NCBI GenBank assembly: GCA_024291935.2
Contig: CM044310.1
Location: 87,417,713 to 87,481,712, forward strand
Length of the DNA: 64,000 nucleotides
Direction: 5' to 3'
Source: Okapia johnstoni
Taxonomy: Eukaryota; Chordata; Mammalia; Artiodactyla; Giraffidae
Position numbers and translations under genes: made by a program. Under the pieces are notes generated by a model. That model had not been told where the DNA came from. It searched no databases and worked only from the letters and a program-made list of their open reading frames with translations. Within the stretch, counting starts at the first letter, position 1; each line of letters starts with the position of its first letter. Positions 1-42,193 of the stretch are shown here, piece after piece.

Positions 1-1164
1 CATGTATGCATTATCAGTTTTCCTCATCACCCATTACTTAAAGTTTCTGCTTTAGTAGCGGAATAGGAGTTGCAATCTCAAAAGCCTTCCTCTGAGACCT
101 GCCATGTAGCATAATTAAGTGAATACATGGTGGAGTCTTTGTTAGAATGGATCATTTTTTTTTTGGCCCTGCCCAAGGATGCTCATTCAGTTTTTAAAAA
201 CCAAGCAAGACAAAAACAATCAGTTGATCTTTCTGCCAGTTTGCAAAATCCTGCTAGCTATTATTTTGCATATTGATCTCTAAAACTTATTTTCGTAGCG
301 CGCAGTTTAGATGAATATAGCTAGGAATATGTCTTCATTCTAATTAACGTCCTAGTGATTTTCTGCTCGTTAATGGTTGAGAAACTGATCAGGGAGAGGA
401 TGGGGTGATCAGGGAGAGGATAGGGTAGGGGGTGAAGGTCAAGTTATGTAAACCTTGCCTGCTCTGTTAAGGAGTGTGAACATGGGCAGAGGGTTTCAGT
501 GGGAGTGGAGGGGAGAAGGGGCTGTCATGGTGAGATGATTTTTTCAGGGGGGGACCTATAGCAGCAGTGGGGAAGATGGATTTATGTAGAATGGGAAGAG
601 GCTAGGAGATGTGATCAGACTCCAACTCCGAGGAGAGCTCTCCCGGCGGCCCTCTGGCGTGGATATTGAGAACAGGTTTGAGAGGAGGTTCTCGGTGTTG
701 TTACTCTAACAAATACCCAGATTTGTCTTGATTGTTTGTTTCTTCATGTCTTTCTAGAACTTCCATTCCAAACTTTCATTCCAGATTAGGTTTTATTTTG
801 CTATTTATTTCTAGGCTAATTTTACGTTGTTCAGATGTCCCTTCCATTAAAGTATCTCCTGATCCTTTTCCATCATTGTTTTGAATTGTTCAGGTGTTTC
901 TGGCTTTTCAACTTTGCTAATCTTACTCATTAGTTTCATTACTTTCTCCTGTTTTTTTTATTTCTGTTCCATTCTGGGGTTTTGTTTTGTTTTGTTTTTA
1001 AAATGGTAAGAGCAGGAAGTGGTAAAACAGAGAAAAAGAAATAAGGATCGAAGTTTAAGGTTCTGACGACTTAATTAGATGCAAATAGAATCATTGAAAT
1101 AGAAATGTCAAAGGAAAAAGTCACCGAAAATGAAAATGGATAAAAGAGAACTGATCATTGAGAG

Positions 1165-1336
1165 CAGAGATTAGCAAACCTTGTTGGCCTATTTGGCCTA
1201 TTAGCTAATAATTGGTTTTACATTTTTAGTTTTTTTTTAAAGGAAGACTGTGTGACTGAGAGCATGTGGCCTACAAAGCCTAAAATATTTACTGTCTAAT
1301 AGCCCATTAGAGAAAAAGTTTCTGACTCTTAGCTTT
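1165..1336 (-). mobile_element. DNA-transposon fragment (hAT-like, same family as 32.1 kb copy)
   Basis: The reverse complement carries phrases also seen at 32118-32335 (attttaggctttg..ggccacat, cagtcttcctttaaa...). This is a common ancient mammalian non-autonomous element. The family name is uncertain. Confidence 0.5.
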
Positions 1337-1574
1337 AAGAGCCCATCTTCACATAATTATACAACTTGAGAACTGAAAGTAATTTGCTAGGTTTGAGTGT
1401 TGATAAGATGAATATTCCAAAGAAGAGAGAAAAATGTTAGCTCCAGAAATGTTTGGGGCAACTAAAGGAAAAGACTAAACTTGGAAATAATTTGACATAA
1501 GCCTAGATAAACAACTTAAAAATACAGGAAAAATCTCTAGAGTGAGGGGGAAGGAGATAGCTATTTTATTGCTT

Positions 1575-1690
1575 GCTAGATGTGTGCTATGTGCTTTATA
1601 TATGTAATCTCATTTATTTCCCTAACGTTGTGAAAAGAGGAACACAATTATCAGTGTAATAAGGAGGGGAATGCATTATTGGCATTTTAT
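1575..1690 (+). mobile_element. MIR-like SINE fragment
   Basis: The sequence tgctatgtgctttatatatgtaatctcatttat with following text is typical of the old mammalian MIR core. It is short and diverged. Confidence 0.4.
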
Positions 1691-1756
1691 ACTTGTCACT
1701 GGGAGCCTGCAGAAAAGTAACTTTCCAGTGTCCTTAAAAGAGGAGACTGATACAAG

Positions 1757-1780
1757 GTGTGTTTGTGTGTGTGTGTGTGG
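1757..1780 (+). repeat. (GT)n microsatellite
   Basis: A short GT run followed by a G-rich stretch in AMFR intron 1. Confidence 0.8.
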
Positions 1781-2469
1781 TAGGGGGTAGGGGGAGGGAG
1801 GCAGTTAGTGCTGGTGTTAAGTGTGAGATTAAGTAACATCCATATTGGTTGTATCCTTAAAAAGGTTCCTGGGAGTTGAATCGCATTTTGTTACAAGGTC
1901 ATAAATAATGCCCCATTGGTGGCCAGCATTTTATAGAATCAGAAACTTCCACGGGGTTACACAGTGATAAACGTGGCCAAGCTGTCTCTTAGCACCCTCT
2001 TCTCTTCCTTGCAGACCAGGCTGTCTCATAACTTCATTTCTGTTTCTTCTAGGTGAACAGTAGAGCCATTCTGGGAGAAAAGTTTTCTTACGGGGCCTTT
2101 AGAGCAAAGGGAATTACTTTCAGCTTGATTCAATAGGGGTTCCTTGGGTCATTACTACCTGGTCTGTTTGGTTAAGACTACTCAAGGACTAGCAAAACTT
2201 GTTTTTATATTGTGTAGACAAGAAAAAATAAAGGCATTTGGTGAGATTTTATAAAAAATATTAAAGTTTTTTTTTTTTTTTTTAAACACTGCTATAGATA
2301 GGAGAACTTTTTCTGAGGTATTTTAATATAGTAGAAATACAGTGTGTTATACCAGGTTAACTTGTGACTTAGGCTACCGAATTTGGGTTTGTTACTTGTC
2401 TGTCTCCCATGGTACAATGAGAAAAGTAATGTGAAACTTCAGAACTGGTCAGGTTAGATTGTAAACTTT

Positions 2470-2526
2470 AATAGATTCTTTTTTTTTTTCAATAGATTCT
2501 TTTTTTTTTTTTCCAATAGATTCTTA
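2470..2526 (+). repeat. Triplicated aatagattct-T(n) unit
   Basis: The motif aatagattct followed by a T run occurs three times in about 57 bases (near 2470, 2491 and 2514). It looks like slippage or local duplication through T tracts. Confidence 0.7.
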
Positions 2527-2529
2527 ACT

Positions 2530-3290
2530 TAAAAAAATTAATAAATGATGTATGCTCATGGTACAGGTAAAAGGTGCACAAGTGATACATACAATGAAAA
2601 GTAAATCTCCCTTTCCCTCTTACCTGCCTCCCTCCCCTGAAAGTGGCCCTTACCAGTTTCTTGTAATTAGTGCTGGTGTTAAGTAGAAAATTAAGAAATA
2701 CCCAGATTGATCAAGGCCTTGATGCAGTTCATATTAACATATTATACAAATATATATAGCATATATACAATATGGTATATATGCAGTTGTTATTTAGTCG
2801 CTAAGCCATGTCTGAGTCTTTTGCGACCCCATGGACTGTATAGCCCACCAGGCTCCTCTGTCCATGAAATTCTCCAGGCAAGAATACTGGAGTGGGTTAC
2901 CATTTCCTTCTCCAGGGGATCTTCCTAACCCAGGGATTGAACCCATATCTCCTGCATTGGCAGGTGGATTCTTTATCATTGAGCCACCAAGGAAAACCAT
3001 AGTATATATACATATTCTTTCTTTTTTACACAGAAAGTAGCATAGTAATCACATATCTACACTTTGCTTTTTTTCAGTGAGCAACTTATCTTGAAGGTTC
3101 TATATAATGCTAGTAAATGTAGAACTGCTGAGTTAGTTTTCCTGGCTTCATTGTATTCCATTGAATGGCTGTTTTTACACTTTATTGAACTATTCTCCCT
3201 AATGGCCATGTAATTGTTTTCCGTTTTTCTGGTGTTATAAACACTGTTCCAGTGAGCTCCTTATACTTAGATTTATTTACATGTAAGTTT
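2530..3290 (-). mobile_element. Old L1 3' region, interrupted by a Bov-tA SINE
   Basis: Text such as ctcatggtacaggtaaaagg and attgtattccattgaatggc resembles the reverse strand of old L1-type 3' sequence. A Bov-tA sits inside at 2786-2997. The subfamily is not assigned. Confidence 0.5.
2786..2997 (-). mobile_element. Bov-tA SINE
   Basis: Reverse complement of the ruminant tRNA-derived Bov-tA element: ...gtcgctaagccatgtctgag at one end and ggtggattctttatcattga then gccaccaaggaaaac at the other. The tRNA-like B box lies near the gggattgaacccat segment. Confidence 0.9.
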
Positions 3291-3499
3291 GGATTCTGCC
3301 CACAAGGGAAGATTATAGAAGGAGGTTAGTACTTTTACTGTGGTCTGTTAAGGATCAAGTTCAGACTAGGCCCGTTTAAAGTGAGTCTCATTTTGATTAC
3401 TGGAGGTGAGAAGGTTTGTCCTGGTTTTGCTGGTTTAAATATGGACTGAAGTGTTGTTTCTGTAAGACTATCACTGATGACCTAGTGGGATCTGACTTG

Positions 3500-3695
3500 C
3501 AATTTGCTTTTAATTTTACATGGGAATATAGTTGATGTACAGTGTTTTGTTTCGTGTGTACAGCTAAGTGATTGTTATACATGTGCATATATCCCTTTTT
3601 CATATTCTGCTCTCATATAGGTTATTACAGAATATTGAGTAGAGTTCCCTGTGTTATACAGTAGGTCATTGGCGCTAATCTATTTTTTATACAGT
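3500..3695 (-). mobile_element. Old L1 3'UTR fragment
   Basis: The phrases ggaatatagttgatgtacag and gagtagagttccctgtgtta then tacagtagg are typical of the reverse strand of mammalian L1 3'UTRs. A Bov-tA abuts its right side. Confidence 0.65.
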
Positions 3696-3895
3696 GAAAG
3701 TGAAAGTCACTCAGTCATGTCCAACTCTTTGTGACCCCATGGACTATACAGTCCGTGGAATTCTCCAGGCCAGAATACTGGAGTGGGTAGCTTGTCTCTG
3801 CGCCAATGGATCTTTCTGACCTAGGAATCGAACTGGGGTCTCCTGCATTGCAGGTGGATTCTTTACCAACTGAGCTATCAGGGAAGCACTTTGTA
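3696..3895 (-). mobile_element. Bov-tA SINE
   Basis: A reverse-oriented Bov-tA: gaaagtcactcagtcatgtc at the left, ggattctttaccaactgagc then tatcagggaagc at the right. It is diverged (missing a few bases near caatggatctttc). Confidence 0.9.
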
Positions 3896-4061
3896 TATGG
3901 TAGTGTTTATATGTTAATCCAGGTATTTACTTTTAAATGAAGACAGCTTGAATTATGTTTCTTCCTGTATTTTCAATTTTTCAAGACTGTGTCAGTTTTA
4001 AAATTGAAATTTATATCTGTATTGGAATGACAGTATGTGTGAAATTGACATTTTTTCTGTA

Positions 4062-5091
4062 AGTAGAAGAGAATTCTTCAAGAGCTAGGAATACCAGACC
4101 ACCTGACCTGCCTCCTGAGAAATCTGTATGCAGGTCAAGAAGCAGAAGCGGACATGGAAAAACAGACTGGTTCCAAATTGGAAAGGGGTATGTCAAGGCT
4201 GTATATTGTCACCCTGCTTATTTAACTTATATGCAGAGTACATCATGCCAAATGCTGAGGTGGATAAAGCACAAGCTGGAATCATGATTGCCAGGAGAAA
4301 TATCAATAACCTCAGATATGCAGATGACACCACCCTTATGGCAGAAAGCGAAGAAGAACTAAAGAGCCTCTTGATGAAAGTGAAAGAGGAGAGTGAAAAA
4401 GGTGGCTTAAAGCTCAACATTCAGAAAACTAAGATCATGGCATCCGGTCCCATCACTTCATGGCAAATAGATGGGGAAACAGTGGAAACAGTGGCAGACT
4501 TTATTTTAGGGGGCTCCAAAATCACTGCAGATGGTGACTGCAGCCATGAAATTAAAAGATGCTTCCTCCTTGGAAGGAAAGTTATGACCAACCTAGATAG
4601 CGTATTAAAAAGCAGAGGCATTACTTTGCCAACAAAGGTCTATCTAGTCAAGGCTATGGTTTTTCCAGTAATCATGTATGGATGTGAGAGTTGGACTATA
4701 AAGAAAGCTGAGTGCCGAAGAATTGATGCTTTTGAACTGTGGTATTGGAGAAGACTCTTGAGAGTCCTTTGGACTGCAAGGAGATCCAACCAGTCCATCC
4801 TAAAGGAGATCAGTCCTGAGTGTTCATTGGAAGGACTGATGTTGAAGCTGAAACTCCAATACTTTGGCCACGTGATGCGAAGAACTGACTCATTGGAAAA
4901 GACCCTGATGCTGGAAAGATTGAAGGTGGGAGGAGAATGGGACAACAGAAGATGAGATGGTTGGATGGCATCACCGACTCAGTGGACATGAGTTTGGGTA
5001 AACTCTGGCAGTTGGTGATGGACAGGGAAGCCTGGCGTGCTGCAGTCCATGGGATCCCAAAGAGTCGGACACAACTGAGCAACTGAACTGA
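4062..5091 (+). mobile_element. BovB (RTE) LINE, 5'-truncated, inactive
   Basis: The 3' third of BovB, with reverse-transcriptase reading frame 4128-4955. The catalytic box LRYADDTTLM (YADD) is visible at about residues 62-71 of that frame, followed by the usual WRRLLRV...SNQSIL region. The frame shifts at about 4935, so the remaining C-terminal part ([14 protein letters not shown]) is in another frame. It ends with the typical acacaactgagcaactgaac. This copy cannot move by itself. Confidence 0.92.
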
Positions 5092-5784
5092 GCTGTTTTA
5101 AAAACACTTTTTTATGATCTTAAAATCTTTAGTTACTTCCAATCTTGTATAGCTTTCACTTTCATATAAAGTTCACAAAATATTATCGTTTTCTTATTTA
5201 ATGTAAAATCTCTTTCTAATAACAGTTTACTGATATCAGTCTCTTTTCCCCTTCTTAGCCATGCTAATTTTCAAGTCTTCCATTTATATTTAAAATAGAG
5301 ATGATTATTTACTGGTGATGAAATTTTCAGAGACTTCCACTTTTGTTTTTTTTTTTTTTTGTAAATCAGAGTTAAAAGGTTTTTATACCTTATCTTAGAA
5401 AAACTGAAAAAAAAGTATTAACTGAGAAGTAATACTTTATTGCTTATTTTATACCCCAGGGTGTGTGAGAAAGCTGTTTAGGTTAGAGAAATGATTGAAT
5501 GACCCTAAATTTGATTTCTTCTTTTGTTCTCAGGAGAGCAGCTGGCTTGGCCTGTTAGATGTTGACCAAGTTCTGTGTCCTGTAGATTCTAACAGCTCTT
5601 TGAGTGCAGGGTCCAAATCAACCTCATTTCTCTTAACCTCCCACATACCTTTAACATGTAGGTGCTAAATATGTTGAATTTATTTCTACATTTCATATGC
5701 CTACCTGCAAAAACAGGAAGACTTTTAAAAAATTTGTGTTATAATCAGGCTGGGGATGGATGTTTGGCTGATTTTAAAAATCCT

Positions 5785-6496
5785 ATTCAAGTGTGGAGAT
5801 TCCTCAAAAAACTGGAAATAGAACTGCCATATGACCCAGCAATCCCACTGCTGGGCATACACACCGAGGAAACCAGAATTGAAAGAGACACGTGTACCCA
5901 AATGTTCATCGCAGCACTGTTTATAATAGCCAGGACATGGAAGCAACCTAGATGCCCATCAGCAGACGAATGGATAAGGAAGCTGTGGTACATATACACA
6001 ATGGAATATTACTCAGCCATTAAAAAGAATACATTTGAATCAGTTCTAATGAGGTGGATGAAAGTGGAGCCTATTATACAGAGTGAAGTAAGCCAGAAAG
6101 AAAAACACCAATACGGTATACTAACACATATATATGGTATCTAGTCAATCGGTAAAGATAACCCTGTATGTGAGACATCAAAAGAGACACAGATAAATAG
6201 AACAGTATTATGGACTCTATGGGAGAGGGCGAGGGTGGGATGATATGGGAGAATGGCTTGGAAGCATGTAAATTATCATGTGTGAAGCGAATCGCCAGTC
6301 CAGGTTCAATGCATGATACAGGGTGCTCGGGGCTGGTGCACCGGGATGACCCCGAAGGATGGGATGGGGGGGAGGTGGAAGGGGGGTTCTGGAAGGGGAA
6401 AACATGTACACCCATGGTGGATTCGTGTCAATGTATGGCAAAACAAACAAGAAAGAAAGAAAAAATAAAATGATTTTCTGCCAAAAAAAAAAAAAA
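5785..6496 (+). mobile_element. Cattle-type L1, 3' end of ORF2 plus 3'UTR
   Basis: Encodes the end of L1 ORF2 (LEIELPYDPAIPLLGIHTEE, then MFIAALFIIARTWKQP) followed by the bovine L1 3'UTR with its G-rich part and an AATAAA at 6465-6470. It ends in an A tract at 6483-6496. It is 5'-truncated and was probably inserted by target-primed reverse transcription. Confidence 0.92.
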
Positions 6497-7951
6497 TTCT
6501 GTTCAGCTGGGGCATACGGCATGAGGGACTGTGGTTGTGGTTTTGTCTTAAGACATTTTTTTCTTAATTGACATAATTGGGATTCCCACTAACTGATTTA
6601 GAGCACAAGGAAGATAAGCCTTTTAAACATCTGTTTCATCTCCTTAAAATTCAGTATTCTATCCAGTTTGTTGGAATGTTTTGAATAGGGCTGTTCCACA
6701 GGCTGTTCCACAATACTCAAGGAGGTTAAGACATTTTGGATAACTAATTTTGCTTTTTTTTTTTTCTGGTTATCTGAGGAAGTTAATTACCAGAAGAGTT
6801 TCGTTTTTCAGCACTATTTTTGTTTTAGTTCTTTGAAAATACATCCCATACTTCCTTGTCCCATTAGACAGGCAGAATGTAACTACACATTATTTATTCT
6901 TTTGTAATGAATCAGGGCTACCATTCATGATACATAATGCATCAGGGTTACCAAAGGGCTGGGTGATGTCAGGTACAAAGGGGAACCTGAAGAGATCCTA
7001 GGGAGTTTCCTTCCTTATATCACCCTCTTCTGTCACCTTCCTTTATTTTTAAAACATCATTTGCTTCTTTTGGAAGTGGAGGGATGGATGACCTGGGAAG
7101 AGGAATCTGGCCTCCTCCACCTTCCTGTGCACTGAGTGAAACAAAGGTGGAAGCAGTCTTTTCTGTCGTTGGTGTTCATTTTCATTTGCTGTAACTAAAA
7201 GTCCTCTTTACAGTTCTTCATCAAGGTCCTTTTGGCTTTTTCAGATTCTTTGGTTTTAAAAATCTTTGGCGCATCAGTAAGGTGGTGTGCCATACCAACT
7301 TCTGAGTTGGGGCAGCTCACATTTTCATTTTGTAGGCATCAGATTTATTGTTTAGGTGTAAGGTCTTTCTTAATGACTAAGGAAGTTTTCTACTTGCTGG
7401 TGAAGAAGGCCTTGCACCGTCCTTGGTGTCTCATGGTTGCAGTTCTCAGCTCCTCCTGCCATGCTGCTTCTTTCTCCATGCTGTCTTGATTCTGCTCCCC
7501 TCAAATGCCCCAGAACCTGTCCTTTAAGGCCAACACCAACCACAGGTATCTTTTGTCTCATTGCAATACATTTGAAAATGTGTATGTTTTTGATTCTCAA
7601 TTCTCCATAATCTTGTAGACACTCTGTGACCATTCACCTTCTTCTCCATATTTCCTGTTTTTGAACAGAGCAGTGTAGGAAGTTTGGGTGCTGGACTTTT
7701 ACTGTTCAAGATAACTGCATTTTCTGGAAAAGTTTTCTTCTAGACTGTTCAAAATCTTAATGTGAGAAGTGATATGCTTCAGAGATACGGTTTTCTAAGG
7801 TGTATACAGTTTTATACATACAGTACAGAGTTTATGCTCAATTCAGTTAAGACTGAAGAGGATGATGGCCTTCTGAAGGGTACACGTTGGGACAGGGCTC
7901 TGTGAGTTAACCACCAAGCTGGTACCTTCCCTCCCGACTCCTCATCCATAC

Positions 7952-7966
7952 CCCCCCCCCCCCCAT
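7952..7966 (+). repeat. Poly-C run
   Basis: An uninterrupted run of C bases in AMFR intron 1, about 160 bases before exon 2. The length is likely unreliable in sequencing. Confidence 0.85.
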
Positions 7967-8126
7967 AAAAATGTGCCCCTTCAGATGTTACTGATCTTGT
8001 ACTGGTAGAAAACTGGAAAGGTTCAGTTATTAGAAATGTTCGCTGAATTCCCAATAGAAAATTTTTAGAGCTGCATTTATTTTTCAACAAGAGGAAATAA
8101 ACTTCCTTTCTTTGGTTTGTGTACAG

Positions 8127-37882
<29,756 letters not shown>

Positions 37883-38840
37883 CGCTTCCTCGCCTTCCTC
37901 GGCTGCCTCTGCCCGAGCCGCTTGCCCGGCCCGTTGAAGAGGCCTGTCCCCAGTTGTGCCCACTGTGTGAAGAAGCGGGCTTGACTGCATCGCCGCTGTA
38001 TAAAGCATGTGGTCTTAATAGTGTTTGGACGGCTGACAGATTTAATCCTTTTTTGTAATACTTTCTATGTGACATTTCTCTTCCCTTTAGAAACACTGCA
38101 CATTTTAACTCTAGGCATGATCTCTTCTGCATTGACTGGACTTTGGAAGGGTGGGGAGGATCAAGAGGAAGTGGGCAACCAAAGACCCTGAAGCAGGCAA
38201 TGTCCATGACTGCCTTATGCAGAAGTCCTAACAGATGCTGGTGTCTTAGCTCCAGATGTGGCTGGAAGTGTGTGTGCAGCAGATGGGGGTTGGAGGCAGG
38301 GGGATCCATACAAAGCAGCGTGGAGATGGACAGCCGGAGCCTGACTCCACACCACTGGCTAATTTCTGTTGTCCAGCTGCTGTTCTTAGTGAGGAGGCAT
38401 TCAAAATGTCACAGAGTGAGGCCAGAGCTACGGGCTTCTGGACCCCTGGGCCGGCTGGGCATCATGGAAAAACCATGTTTGGTTCGATACCTGGAGCAGA
38501 GCAGGGGAAAGCCCAGGGATGTGGTGTGAGGAGGTGACAGTTGTGTCCCAGGACATCCGGGACTTTCAGAGCCCCCTGTCCAGAGCTGGCTTTACTTCCG
38601 TTAATGCTGGTGCTTCTCCATCTACGAGTACGCCCTGCGTGTCCATCCTCTCCTTTCTGTATTTCCTTGTCCCCTGCCTACCTGCCCCCAAACATGGAGA
38701 AGGTCAGCACTGACAGGGTTAAGCAGCAAGCTTTGGTTCGTGGTTTTAATTCCTTGGTAAAGTCAATTAGGCAATGCCAAAGGCTGTGGGTTTGGCCTTT
38801 GGGGGATGGGAGAGTAATTCTTGGAGGGCTTCATTGAAGA

Positions 38841-38846
38841 AATAAA
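38841..38846 (+). terminator. AMFR: AMFR candidate proximal polyadenylation signal
   Basis: A canonical AATAAA lies about 960 bases after the stop and is followed by T-rich sequence (ccttttgtatctttcttccc). It could give a shorter 3'UTR; whether it is used is not visible from sequence. Confidence 0.45.
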
Positions 38847-39350
38847 GGATACCTTTTGTATCTTTCTTCCCTGGAGCCCTTCATTTTCATAACTGTGTGG
38901 GTTAGAAGGTAAGGTGTTGAGTCCACCTGCCTTGGAGCAGACCCAGGTCTGAACTTGTTCAAATCCTTGACAAATTTCACTTGAAGGGTTTGAATCACGC
39001 AATCATAGCTTACATAGTTCAGTTTTATGTCCTACTGGATTAAGGTTGTTTCTGTTTTTTTAATGTTTGAAAGCATAGTTTTATGGTAGTCCTTTTGGGA
39101 AGAATCCAGTATTACCTAAAATTGGCAAAGTTAAATGTATTTTACATAACAAAGTTTTTAGGATGTTGAGAAGTAACTGAAAATAGAGTGATGAGTACGT
39201 GTTTAGGCTGAGATAATTTATTTCAGTAAATCTTTCAAAAGCCTTATCTTGAAATGCTGTTAGTAAATTTCTGTGAGTTTCTTCTTTTTAACTTTGTTTT
39301 GCTGAGAGCGTAGCTATTTGTTTTTATTGTAAAACAACAACAATAATAAT

Positions 39351-39356
39351 AATAAA
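39351..39356 (+). terminator. AMFR: AMFR distal polyadenylation signal
   Basis: AATAAA at the end of an (AAT)n run is followed within about 15 bases by a GT-rich downstream element (gtgtggtgttgcgtgtgg). This is the usual arrangement for cleavage near 39,370. It is the most likely main 3' end of AMFR. Confidence 0.7.
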
Positions 39357-39370
39357 AAGCAAACTGTCTA

Positions 39371-41667
39371 GTGTGGTGTTGCGTGTGGCTTGGAGCTGAG
39401 GCAGTTTTCTTCAGAAGTGCAGAAATTAGATCGTGTTTTGATTTTGTGTGTGCTGTTTTGGTTGGTGGCGTTTTCCTTATAATTTTGTATGTGTATGATG
39501 TGCACCTTTAAAGATGATACCAATTCCATGTGTTCCTATGTTTCAGATGTGTGAAAAGAGAATGTTTTGGAGTCAATTTTAAAGGGTCCTGAGACAATGG
39601 AATACAACAATATGACAGTGATCACAGGGGAGACATGCCTTTAAAATGACCCCAAAAGAGAAGTCCTAAATTCACCCTTAGATTTTACACCTGCATGGAA
39701 AGGATTCTGTGCACTTACTGTCTTTTGGCTTCTGTCACTTCTCGGGGATATCTGGGACAGACTACAAACAAGGGCAGATGCTAGGCCAGCCCCCCAAATC
39801 TGTGGGGTGGCCGCCAGCCCCCAGCCCCTTGGCCGTGCCAGCTTCTCCAGCACGCTCCGCTGTGGAGGCCAGGCAGCTGGCTCAGGTTTGTAAACGAGGG
39901 TGTTTGGGCGCTCTGTGAATGGTGGTGGAGGTGCCCTTGCCCTCTCTGGGCTCTTCTGGAAGTGGTCTCCCTCACTCCATTTTCTTTTCACCCTTTTGAC
40001 ATCTTGGGTTCCCAGTTTGGTTCCTCCCCCTGCACCCCCTTAACTTTGAGGCTTTTATGTACCGTAGAGATTCATGATCCTTGTGGATGTTTTAGTTCTG
40101 TTGATGTGAATTCTGGGTGTGCAGGTGCCCGCATGGACCTGGCTTCCCACTTGGCTGGGTAGATCACGTGCTCTTCGATCTTTGGCCAGCAGATGTGGTC
40201 CTCTCTGGGTAAAGCTGAGAGCTCTGTGGAGCAGGGCCTCGCACGCACAAGGAGCCCCGGCCCTGCTGCCCAGCTAGGTCAAGGGACAACTCAGCCTGCC
40301 TGCCTCTGGACGCCTTCATCTCCTATCTCCTATCTCCTCACCCCTTCTTTTTCTTAGGAGTGGTTCTGAACCTGACTGCACATTAGAGTCGCTTGTGGAG
40401 TGTCTGGAAACCATGACGCATAGGCTCCACCCCCACGTCTTGTTCTGATAATTGAATTGGTCTTTCCCTGCACCCTTTCCCAGCAAAATGCTTCTGGATT
40501 CCATTTTAAGTAAGACAGGGCAAAGAAATGTCTGTTGTTTTTAGCTACAGAATTCACAAGCATATTGGGCAAGAACCCTGTTAACCTGTGGCTCCTTTTT
40601 AGAGAAATTCAGGTTATGCCACGTGTAGAAATCATAGCATCCTTCAGCCTTTCACCCCAGACCCGTGTCCTGAAGTCAAGCTTCTTGACTTCTCAGTCAA
40701 GTCCTGAGAGCGCAGGCTTCTTATCAACTGAGATGGTGTGCCTCCTTCTGCAGATAAGTTGGGGTGAGGGAAGCTGGTGGGAAAAGCCCTGGGGGAGGGT
40801 CGGGCCCGGCTGCCTCACCAGCGGGCTTGTCCTGGCTAAGGAGCTCTGGGATCCATTCTTTGTAATAGAAGGGGACCAGCCTCTTGTTACTCCACCATCT
40901 CTGCATCAGTATCAGCCCCTACTGGCCACTGGCAGTGCCAGGGAGAGGCCTTCCCGGGCTGCTGGTGTGTGCAGGATTCAGCTTAACTGACCTCACCCAG
41001 CCCCTGCCATCTCCTGTGTGGAGCACTTGACTGCTTGGCTACTGAGTGATCCAAGGACATGACACAAGCATTTTGCTGAGCTGTGTTCCCTCCAGGTCCC
41101 AGTCTCAACTGATTTGCAGTTTAATTGCAGCGGAGACGTGGCAACCCAGGGGAATCGAGAACTGACTCCGTGCGCCAGGCTGTGCTGGTCTCAGTTGTCC
41201 TGTGTGTGTTCAGCCTGCTGGGGACTGCCGGCATCCAGGTACAACAGGGGAGGCTTTTCAAGGCATCCGAGTGAGTGCACATGACCCTTTGGGTACAGAG
41301 GGCTTGGGCAGTTCATCCTCATCCCTGGAACCACCCATCATGCTGTGGTGGAGCCCCTGGGTACCGGATCATGTATTAGCAGGAGACTGGGATTACCTGC
41401 CCTTCCAGGGAGGAGGCGCTGGAACAGGAGGAAGGGGGCACTGCAGGCAAGAGTGGCTCATTCCTCTGCCCGCCCTGCTCCCAGGTGGCTGCACTCAGCT
41501 GGCTCCCCCTTGATGCCAACCCTGGCACAGGTGTGGGTAAGGTCCGGGATGAAGGGTCCTTAATCCGGCACTCACAACCCTACGCGCCAGCCTCCCAGCG
41601 TCTAGGGCCCAGTCAAGTCCCTCTTTCCCTTTCCTGTCAGAATGAAGCCCGAGGGTAGAGACTCAGG
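39371..41667. other. Intergenic interval between convergent AMFR and GNAO1
   Basis: About 2.3 kb between the inferred 3' ends. I see no exon-like frame, SINE or LINE. The sequence is moderately GC-rich with some CT-rich stretches. Ends are approximate because both rest on polyadenylation signals. Confidence 0.6.
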
Positions 41668-41686
41668 AATACAGACAAACATTCTC

Positions 41687-41692
41687 TTTATT
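41687..41692 (-). terminator. GNAO1: GNAO1 alpha-oA polyadenylation signal
   Basis: The sense strand reads CTCAATAAAGAGAATG, a canonical AATAAA, followed by TTTGTCTGT. Cleavage is expected near 41,668. A further AATAAA at 42680-42685 inside exon 9 could give a shorter form. Confidence 0.7.
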
Positions 41693-41801
41693 GAGCTACA
41701 CATGAATTTTCCATTAGTCAGAGAAGTAGACTGGCAGTGTGTAAGATATCACAGAAACCTCACCGATTGGGAATAGAAAGGCTTAGAAAGACCCGTGGGC
41801 T

Positions 41802-41857
41802 TTTTTTTTCTTTTTTTTCCTTTTTTTTTTTTTCCAAGTTTTTTTTTTTTTTTTTTC
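41802..41857 (+). repeat. T-rich tract (A-rich in GNAO1 exon 9 transcript)
   Basis: Several T runs of 8-17 bases separated by single bases. In the alpha-oA mRNA this is a series of A runs about 110-170 bases before the poly(A) site. Confidence 0.85.
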
Positions 41858-42189
41858 TGCATTTTAAATTTTTTGTGTTTTGTCTTTTTGCCTCTTTATC
41901 TGAAATGGCTGTGACTGGTCTTCTTCAGCAAATATTGTCATAAAAGTGAACCGTGAAGAGGTTTGGGGTTTGGATACTAGTCAAAGTAGAAATGACATTG
42001 GACTGATCATGAGAACTGTGGCTTTCATGTAAACATTACATTCCATCTTTTTTTTTTTAATTTTGTTTTTTTTTTTCCATCTTGTGGTATTTAAAAATTT
42101 TTTGTTTTTTATCTGCAGCACAAACATCCCCACATGAGAAAGAGCGAACACAGGTCACTGAAACAAAGGAAAAGGTGGAGGGGTGCGCA

Positions 42190-42193
<4 letters not shown>

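Larger units (their letters stand above)
1..8126 (+). other. AMFR: AMFR intron 1, 3' portion
   Basis: AT-rich sequence leading to the exon 2 acceptor. It is assigned to intron 1 because exon 1 (a GC-rich first exon encoding 85 residues) is not found here. It is dense with repeats between 1.1 and 6.5 kb (separate entries). In 1-1160 and 6500-8126 I recognise nothing beyond T-rich tracts and a poly-C run. Confidence 0.85.
37883..39370 (+). other. AMFR: AMFR 3' untranslated region
   Basis: About 1.5 kb from the stop to the distal polyadenylation site, similar in length to what I recall for the human 3'UTR. There are no repeats in the first kilobase, and the end is AT-rich. The 3' boundary is inferred from the AATAAA at 39351 and the GT-rich element that follows it, so it is approximate. 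Confidence 0.75.

Noticed and set aside
4128..4955. A host gene encoding a reverse-transcriptase-like protein
   Set aside because: The frame is a 5'-truncated, frameshifted BovB LINE copy, not a host gene.
1..8126. Possible AMFR exon 1
   Set aside because: No sequence encoding the known N-terminus or a GC-rich first exon was found. The 85 missing residues match exactly what exon 1 supplies, so it lies left of the window.
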